A stretch of 9,111 nt of DNA from an uncultured Treponema sp. (GTDB lineage: Bacteria > Spirochaetota > Spirochaetia > Treponematales > Treponemataceae): assembly GCA_946538795.1 (NCBI GenBank), contig CAMNGY010000031.1, forward strand, positions 1-9,111, given 5' to 3'. The notes beneath the pieces are model-generated. The model did not search any database and was not told the origin of the DNA. It worked only from the letters and a program-made list of their open reading frames with translations. The position numbers and the translations under genes were made by a program. The stretch's first letter is position 1. Every line of letters starts with the position of its first letter. Shown here in pieces: positions 1-3,501 of this stretch.

Positions 1-1
1 T

Positions 2-544
2 TGCGGTGTTGTAGGAGTCGCTGTAGGCCGTGTGGATCTGACCCTCATATTCCATCTGAAGAAGCTTCACCGCTGCCTCAAGTCCCACCGGGATCTTCGT
101 GCGGACCAGCTTTCCAAACAGTTCCTGCAAATCCACGAAGTTCTTCAGGGCAAAAGAAAGGTCCATCCTATGCCTGCCCTTCACCTGGAGTTCTGCCCAG
201 AGCTGTTTGTAGTCTGACTTGCTCCAGCAGAAGGTCGTTATGTCACCGTCGCCACGCCAATAGCAGAACTTGTCAAAGACCGTCATGAAGCCGTCCGCGT
301 TCTCAAGGGCACGGTTCGTTATCCCCGTAAGCTTTTCAATGGCGGCCGTCACGGAGCTGTAATCAGGCTTCACATAGGAACTGAACTTGCCAATCATGTT
401 GTAGTTTTCATCCAGCATGACGGCACCGAACTGGATTACTTCCCCGTTCGCACCCGGGACACGGCCCCTCTGCCTGGCAGAGAACTCCGTCATCTCCAGG
501 TCAATGCAGACATAGCGTTTTCCGGCCGATTCCAAAGACTTCAT
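2..544 (-). CDS. DEDDh-family 3'-5' exonuclease, N-terminal part (cut by window start)
   Basis: The first 181 codons of a leftward gene are visible and the C-terminus lies beyond the window. The translation shows an exonuclease fold of the RNase T / DNA polymerase III epsilon type. Exo I is YVCIDLEMT, with metal ligands D15 and E17. Exo II is FCWSKSDYKQLW, with D111. Exo III is HTAYSDSYNTA, with H171 and D176 in the H-x4-D spacing of the DEDDh class. Such enzymes remove nucleotides from the 3' ends of DNA or RNA using two metal ions; the substrate cannot be told here. The overall layout, including the KLTGIT segment near residue 71, recalls small stand-alone KapD/ERI-1-like exonucleases rather than a full polymerase subunit. 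The ATG at 544-542 was chosen because AAGGGGG (556-550 on the minus strand) lies 5 bases upstream. The gene is transcribed divergently from the tautomerase operon and looks monocistronic at this end. Confidence 0.88.
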   Translation of the reverse strand, partial: MKSLESAGKRYVCIDLEMTEFSARQRGRVPGANGEVIQFGAVMLDENYNMIGKFSSYVKPDYSSVTAAIEKLTGITNRALENADGFMTVFDKFCYWRGDGDITTFCWSKSDYKQLWAELQVKGRHRMDLSFALKNFVDLQELFGKLVRTKIPVGLEAAVKLLQMEYEGQIHTAYSDSYNTA

Positions 545-562
545 AACAACCCCCTTACAAGT

Positions 563-606
563 TTTATAAAGTCATTATAAACATGCAAGGGTGTCATAGA
601 GTGTCA
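563..606 (-). promoter_or_regulatory. Candidate promoter of the exonuclease gene with a 10-bp-spaced direct repeat
   Basis: On the minus strand a perfect TATAAT (579-574) lies about 30 bases upstream of the exonuclease start codon. A second TATAAA is at 568-563. No good -35 box sits at 16-18 bp, so the promoter is weak or activator-dependent. Just upstream, the hexamer GTGTCA (plus-strand reading) occurs at 591-596 and again at 601-606. That is a direct repeat with one helical turn between copies, overlapping where the -35 region should be. A regulator site is possible but this is inference. Confidence 0.35.
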
Positions 607-696
607 CCGTGAAAAAAATTATCGGGGAAATATGGAAAATACCTTGCCTACAGCCGGATCAAAATCATAGTGCCCGCCATCCCTGCGACGCTTTAC

Positions 697-725
697 TTGC
701 CGAAGCCAGGAAAAAGTGCTATATT
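697..725 (+). promoter_or_regulatory. Candidate sigma70-type promoter reading into the repeat array
   Basis: TTGCCG (697-702) and TATATT (720-725) are separated by 17 bp. The first matches the -35 consensus at 4 of 6 positions and the second matches the -10 consensus at 5 of 6. Transcription would begin near 732 and run rightward through the whole repeat array toward the tautomerase gene, giving either a long 5' leader of about 445 bases or a separate non-coding RNA. No convincing coding frame starts just downstream. Confidence 0.4.
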
Positions 726-809
726 CATCGGGCAAAAGATGATGGAAAGAGGCTGTTTCCGCCTATCACCATTGCCATTCCTTTGTTTTCCCGCTTCTGT
801 ACGCTTTTC

Positions 810-1055
810 CTAGCTAGATGCACCAAACACCCTAATTAGATTCGCAGAATACTCTAGCTAGATTGCGAGAATAATCTAGCTGGAGTGCACACCCGTAACT
901 GAGCAGTCTGCACACCCGTGACTGAGCTGTCCGCACTCCCGTGACCGGGCTGTCGCACTCCCGTGACCGGGCTGTCGCACTCCCGTGACCGGGCTGTCGC
1001 ACTCCCGTGACTGTGCTGTCCGCACTCCCGTGACCGGCCTGTTCAGAGCTGTCGT
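810..1055. repeat. Tandem array of about eleven 22/23-bp units with a sequence gradient
   Basis: Unit boundaries fall at 810, 832, 854, 876, 899, 922, 945, 967, 989, 1011 and 1034, with every step 22 or 23 bp. The units at 945, 967 and 989 are identical 22-mers, beginning CCGGGCTGTC and ending CCCGTGA. The units at 922 and 1011 are close 23-bp variants. The left units at 810, 832 and 854 begin CTAGCTAGAT or CTAATTAGAT and are A+T-rich. The unit at 876 is a hybrid, with a left-type start (CTAGCTGGAG) and a right-type end. The unit at 1034 decays after about 11 bases, and a stray AGAGCTGTC follows at 1045-1053. Consecutive G+C-rich units contain CCCG-TGAC-CGGG, a small hairpin across the unit junction. 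There are no unique spacers, so this is a satellite-like array and not CRISPR. The role is unknown. Confidence 0.85.
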
Positions 1056-1095
1056 TTTTAGACGGATCTCTTTCAAGAAGAACAATTAATCCGTG

Positions 1096-1124
1096 TTGCC
1101 TAAAGGGGCGCATTCCTGTAAACT
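1096..1124 (+). promoter_or_regulatory. Weak candidate promoter of the tautomerase-oppD-nth operon
   Basis: TTGCCT (1096-1101) and TAAACT (1119-1124) are 17 bp apart, and their start point would lie about 45-50 bases before the tautomerase start codon. Both boxes are only partial matches (4 of 6 each). The position just right of the repeat array makes it a reasonable main promoter for the operon. The better-matching 697-725 promoter is an alternative. Confidence 0.3.
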
Positions 1125-1167
1125 GAATCCAGCAGGCTGCCAGGAACAAACGCATCCGTGGCAACAT

Positions 1168-1172
1168 GGAGG
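1168..1172 (+). promoter_or_regulatory. Shine-Dalgarno GGAGG that fixes the tautomerase start
   Basis: GGAGG lies 5 bases before the ATG at 1178. An in-frame ATG at 1166 would add four residues, but it overlaps this ribosome binding site and would bury the catalytic proline. The internal ATG at 1178 is therefore the true start. Confidence 0.8.
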
Positions 1173-1177
1173 AATTT

Positions 1178-1399
1178 ATGCCGCACATTACGATTCAGAT
1201 GTACCCGGGCCGGAGCATGGAGCTCAAGAAAGAAGTCGCAGAGGCCCTGCTGGACGCCGCCTCAAAGACACTCGGACGCGAGAAGGCGCACTTTTCGGTC
1301 AGCGTGGAGGACGTCCCGCAGGAAGAATGGAAGACGAAAGTCTACGACCAGGTGCTTACCGACAAGAACACCGTCATAAAGCCCGGCTACACGATGTAG
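1178..1399 (+). CDS. 4-oxalocrotonate tautomerase family protein
   Basis: This 73-residue protein begins Met-Pro, and removal of Met would expose the N-terminal proline used as general base in the 4-OT family, whose members move a proton between keto and enol forms of 2-oxo acids. After Pro1 the sequence follows the family pattern: a first beta strand (HITIQMY), then G10-R11, an amphipathic helix (about 13-31), and a second strand (FSVSVEDV, 38-45). Arg11, which binds the substrate carboxylate in Pseudomonas 4-OT, is present. The second arginine, Arg39, is replaced by Ser in my alignment, and Trp50 stands where 4-OT has Phe50. The exact substrate may therefore differ from oxalocrotonate. The length is typical of these small subunits, which assemble as hexamers. 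The gene lies 38 bases upstream of oppD and probably shares its transcript. No catabolic pathway genes are nearby, so the physiological role is unknown. Confidence 0.85.
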   Translation: MPHITIQMYPGRSMELKKEVAEALLDAASKTLGREKAHFSVSVEDVPQEEWKTKVYDQVLTDKNTVIKPGYTM

Positions 1400-1437
1400 G
1401 GCCGGACCCGGACCGCAAGTCTTTGGAAAGGGCTCTT

Positions 1438-2502
1438 ATGGAAGAGAACATCGTAGAGGTAAAGAATCTGGCCGTATCGTTCCGCACGAACAAAGGCATG
1501 GTCAGGGCCGTCCGCGGCATCTCGTATGAGCTGAAAAAGGGCGAGACCCTGGCCATAGTGGGGGAAAGCGGTTCCGGCAAATCCGTTTCCGCGCGCGCCC
1601 TGCTGGGCATAGAGGCCCCCAACGCCGTGATTGAAGGCGGACAAATCCTGTACAGGGGCGAGGACCTGCTCAAGTACACGGAGAAGGACTTCGAAAGGAA
1701 GCGCATACGGGGACGGCATATCTCCATGGTATTCCAGGATCCCATGTCCTCCTTGAACCCCATCATGAAAATCGGACCGCAGCTGACGGAGGCCATGCTG
1801 CTGAACGGCAGGCAGGAGGGAGGCGGCAGGCTTTCCAAGCAGGAAGCCCATGACCGCGCCATAACGCTGATGCAGGAAGTGGGCATAAGCGATGCGGAAA
1901 AACGCTTCGGACAGTACCCCTTCGAATTCTCAGGCGGCATGAGGCAGAGGATCGTCATAGCCATCGCCATAGCCTCGCACCCGGAACTCCTTATATGCGA
2001 CGAGCCGACGACCGCTCTGGACGTGACCGTGCAGGCCCAGATCCTTGAGCTTATCAACTCGCTCAAGGAATCCAACGGCATGTCGGTCATATTCATAACC
2101 CACGACCTGGGAGTGGTGGCAAACGTAGCCGACCGCATTGCCGTGATGTACGCTGGAAAGATTGTGGAAGTCGGAACCGCCGACGACATCTTCTATGCTC
2201 CCGCCCACCCCTACACCTGGGCATTGCTGTCATCCATGCCCGATTTGGACACGACGGGCAGCCTGGACGCCATACCCGGCACCCCGCCCAACATGCTGGA
2301 CCCGCCACCCGGGGACGCGTTCGCCCCACGCAACAAATATGCCATGCAGATAGACTTCGAGCAGGAGCCACCCATGTTCCGGATTTCCCCGACCCACTAT
2401 GCGGCCACCTGGCTCCTGCACCCCGATGCCCCGCACGTGGAGATGCCCGAGGCCATCCGGGAGCGCATAGCGCGGATGAAAAGCCGGAGCGCCGCAGGAT
2501 GA
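1438..2502 (+). CDS. oppD: Oligopeptide/dipeptide ABC transporter ATP-binding protein, OppD type
   Basis: This 354-residue cytoplasmic ATPase would power peptide import together with OppF and the OppB/OppC permeases. In order, it shows Walker A GESGSGKS (42-49), the Q-loop in VFQDPMSSLNP (Q100), the signature FSGGMRQR (164-171), Walker B LLICDEP (184-190), the D-loop ALD (193-195) and the H-loop histidine H222. The C-terminal oligopeptide-transporter extension includes HPYTWALL, IPGTPPNML and FAPRNKYAM. The cysteines that many OppD/DppD proteins carry in this extension are absent, replaced by Asp, Asn, Asp and Thr, as I recall for Firmicutes AmiE/OppD. The ATG at 1438 follows AAAGGG with 5 bases spacing and begins exactly at the conserved N-terminus. 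The open frame extends upstream to 1093 but there overlaps the tautomerase gene out of frame. The stop overlaps nth by ATGA. No oppA, B, C or F is adjacent, so this is an orphan subunit. Confidence 0.93.
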   Translation: MEENIVEVKNLAVSFRTNKGMVRAVRGISYELKKGETLAIVGESGSGKSVSARALLGIEAPNAVIEGGQILYRGEDLLKYTEKDFERKRIRGRHISMVFQDPMSSLNPIMKIGPQLTEAMLLNGRQEGGGRLSKQEAHDRAITLMQEVGISDAEKRFGQYPFEFSGGMRQRIVIAIAIASHPELLICDEPTTALDVTVQAQILELINSLKESNGMSVIFITHDLGVVANVADRIAVMYAGKIVEVGTADDIFYAPAHPYTWALLSSMPDLDTTGSLDAIPGTPPNMLDPPPGDAFAPRNKYAMQIDFEQEPPMFRISPTHYAATWLLHPDAPHVEMPEAIRERIARMKSRSAAG

Positions 2503-3212
2503 AGCCCCCCGTCAAAGAAGCAGCAGGCACGGGGACCCCTGCGGCGGACGGACGCGGGAACGGCTCTGACCGGACAGCCCCCGCCAGGCTTTCAGACGCG
2601 GAAATCGCAGAGCTGTTCCGCAGGCTCAAGGAACGGATGCCGGATCCCAGGCCGGAATTGGACGCACCCAATCCGTTCTGCTTCCTGGTGTCGGTCGTGC
2701 TGAGCGCGCAGGCAACGGACAAGAGCGTGAACGAGGCGACCGCCCCCCTCTATGCCGCAGCATCCACGCCCCGCCAGATGCTGGAGCTGGGGGAAGAAGG
2801 GCTCATTCGCTACATCAGGCCCATAGGCCTGTACAATACAAAAGCAAAGAACGTAATCCGCCTGAGCCGGCAGCTGGAGGAAGAATTCGGGGGAACGCTG
2901 CCTTCCACGCGGGAAGACCTGATGAAGCTGGCCGGCGTAGGAAGGAAGACGGCAAACGTCGTCCTGAACGTCGTGTTCCGCAAACCAACGATGCCGGTGG
3001 ACACCCACGTGTTCCGCGTGTGCAACAGGACGGGGCTTGCACCGGGAAGGGACGTGCTGGAGGTGGAGGAAGGCCTGGAAGTCCGGGTCCCGGCGGAGTA
3101 CGCCCTGGACGCACACCACTGGCTCCTGCTGCACGGCCGCTACACTTGCACCGCGCGGAAACCCCGCTGCGGGGACTGCGTCCTGGCAGGGCTGTGCCGC
3201 GCGATCTTCTAA
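2499..3212 (+). CDS. nth: Endonuclease III, DNA glycosylase/AP lyase
   Basis: This 237-residue base-excision repair enzyme removes oxidised pyrimidines from DNA and nicks the resulting abasic site. The helix-hairpin-helix LAGVGRKTANVVL (144-156) carries the catalytic lysine K150, and VDTH supplies the catalytic aspartate D168. Four cysteines (217, 224, 227, 233) have the C-x6-C-x2-C-x5-C spacing of the [4Fe-4S] cluster loop. LSAQATDKSVN (68-78) is another family hallmark. The core matches the 211-residue E. coli enzyme. The extra length is an N-terminal tail of about 30 residues rich in Gly, Ala, Pro and charged residues, likely disordered. The ATG overlaps the oppD stop codon (ATGA), so translation is probably coupled; GGAG lies about 10 bases upstream. 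A later start would remove the tail, but I see no good ATG for it. Its function has no evident link to oppD, so the pairing may reflect only gene packing. Confidence 0.95.
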   Translation: MKPPVKEAAGTGTPAADGRGNGSDRTAPARLSDAEIAELFRRLKERMPDPRPELDAPNPFCFLVSVVLSAQATDKSVNEATAPLYAAASTPRQMLELGEEGLIRYIRPIGLYNTKAKNVIRLSRQLEEEFGGTLPSTREDLMKLAGVGRKTANVVLNVVFRKPTMPVDTHVFRVCNRTGLAPGRDVLEVEEGLEVRVPAEYALDAHHWLLLHGRYTCTARKPRCGDCVLAGLCRAIF

Positions 3213-3252
3213 ACTTTTGCCGCACAAACTTCTAAGCTTTTGCAGCGTTTCC
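3207..3252 (+). repeat. Two-copy 23-bp tandem repeat spanning the nth stop codon
   Basis: The segment TTCTAAACTTTTGCCGC begins at 3207 and recurs as TTCTAAGCTTTTGCAGC at 3230, exactly 23 bp later with two mismatches in 17 bases. The latter part of each unit is less conserved. The first copy supplies the last Phe codon and TAA stop of nth. The spacing and the leading CTA recall the A+T-rich units of the 810-1055 array, but the resemblance is too weak to call them one family. Confidence 0.6.
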
Positions 3253-3256
3253 TGAG

Positions 3257-3275
3257 GGGCGGCACATCCCCGCCC
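3257..3275 (+). terminator. G+C hairpin after nth, possible weak terminator
   Basis: GGGCGG (3257-3262) can pair with CCGCCC (3270-3275) around a 7-base loop, about 45 bases after the nth stop. There is no following T tract, so a classical Rho-independent terminator is not supported. It could be a 3'-end stabilising hairpin or part of a Rho-dependent end. It is the only candidate for ending the upstream operon before the asnB promoter. Confidence 0.25.
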
Positions 3276-3316
3276 GGGAGCTTCTGGCTTCGACTGGCTT
3301 TGCCCGGCTCCGCCCC

Positions 3317-3336
3317 TGTCAAACCGCCCCTTGACA
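3317..3336. promoter_or_regulatory. Inverted repeat overlapping the asnB -35 box
   Basis: TGTCAA (3317-3322) and TTGACA (3331-3336) are perfect reverse complements separated by 8 bp. The right arm is itself the -35 hexamer of the asnB promoter. A dimeric regulator bound here would contact the polymerase site directly, so repression is the natural reading. No regulator gene is visible in the window. Confidence 0.4.
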
Positions 3337-3360
3337 AAAACGGGGACATTGGAGTATAAA
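3331..3360 (+). promoter_or_regulatory. Promoter of the asnB-gltB operon
   Basis: The -35 box is a perfect TTGACA (3331-3336). The -10 box is TATAAA (3355-3360, 5 of 6), 18 bp away; reading it as GTATAA gives 17 bp. Transcription would start near 3366-3368, which places the first hairpin of the leader almost at the 5' end of the RNA. This is the best-matching promoter in the window. Confidence 0.75.
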
Positions 3361-3366
3361 TGGCGT

Positions 3367-3434
3367 TACGACAAAGAGGTCGTAGATGGAACCCCGGCGG
3401 GAACGCGGGGGTCGTGTCTACGGCCTCTTTTTTT
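3367..3434 (+). terminator. Leader attenuator: long intrinsic terminator with competing hexaloop hairpin
   Basis: The terminator form pairs AAAGAGGTCGTAGA (3373-3386) with TCTACGGCCTCTTT (3417-3430). This gives fourteen pairs including one G-U, followed by T's through 3434. Its large loop holds a second hairpin: ACCCC (3391-3395) with GGGGT (3408-3412), a G-G mismatch, then GCG/CGC closed by a GGAA tetraloop (3400-3403). The alternative form pairs TACGAC (3367-3372) with GTCGTA (3379-3384) around the hexaloop AAAGAG (3373-3378), taking bases from the terminator stem. The two forms exclude each other. The terminator lies between a strong promoter and asnB, so operon expression should require readthrough. 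A hexaloop with A at position 1 and G at position 4 matches what I recall of ANTAR-protein targets, but the second hairpin lacks such a loop. Confidence 0.8.
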
Positions 3435-3496
3435 ATTCTCAAGCCCATGCGCCGCGTGAAAGCGCTCCGGCATGGGCGGCAACAGGCGGGGAGTAA
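3386..3496 (+). CDS. Possible 36-residue leader peptide ORF
   Basis: An ATG at 3386 is preceded by AGAGG (3375-3379) at 6 bases spacing. The frame runs 36 codons through the terminator and stops with TAA at 3494-3496, five bases before the asnB start codon. The peptide begins MEPRRERGGRVYG and is Arg-rich at the start, with no run of Asn, Gln or Glu that would suggest classical amino-acid attenuation. Its ribosome binding site lies inside the terminator stem, so folding and translation would compete. It may be chance, because the terminator region has few stop codons in this frame. Confidence 0.25.
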   Translation: MEPRRERGGRVYGLFFYSQAHAPRESAPAWAATGGE

Positions 3497-3501
3497 GGAA
3501 G

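Larger units (their letters stand above)
545..1177. other. Divergent non-coding interval between exonuclease and tautomerase operon
   Basis: These 633 bases contain no gene that I can support. They hold the exonuclease upstream region (545-606), a candidate rightward promoter (697-725), the 22/23-bp repeat array (810 to about 1055), and a weak rightward promoter (1096-1124). The left part is visibly richer in A+T than the flanking genes. A GTG-initiated 76-codon frame at 609-839 has no Shine-Dalgarno sequence and no recognisable domain. Minus-strand frames across the array exist only because the repeat lacks stop codons. Whether 607-696 and 726-809 carry anything is not visible. Confidence 0.6.

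Noticed and set aside
609..839. GTG-initiated 76-residue frame
   Set aside because: There is no Shine-Dalgarno sequence, no domain and no hydrophobic or repeat pattern of note, and a candidate promoter lies inside it. It is most likely a chance open frame.
887..1044. CRISPR-like repeat array
   Set aside because: The units are directly adjacent with no unique spacers, and the period is only 22/23 bp. No cas gene is present.
832..1188. Minus-strand frames of 118 and 69 residues across the array with a repetitive peptide (VTGVR, SREC)
   Set aside because: The repeat has no stop codons in these frames, and a 22-bp unit shifts the reading frame each time, so the peptide is an artefact of the DNA repeat. 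The 69-residue frame lacks an ATG start.
1093..1437. Upstream extension of oppD
   Set aside because: It overlaps the tautomerase gene out of frame and has no ABC-transporter homology. The ATG at 1438 has a proper ribosome binding site and begins at the conserved N-terminus.
3367..3434. T-box or known glutamine riboswitch
   Set aside because: The leader is far too short for a T-box, has no T-box sequence, and lacks the conserved bases of glnA-type or downstream-peptide motifs as I recall them.
3360..3496. ATG at 3360 as a leader-peptide start
   Set aside because: It overlaps the -10 box and lies upstream of the likely transcript start, so it would not be translated from that promoter.
3472..3501. 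Ten-residue N-terminal extension of AsnB
   Set aside because: Catalytic Cys must be residue 2 after Met removal, so the ATG at 3502 is correct.
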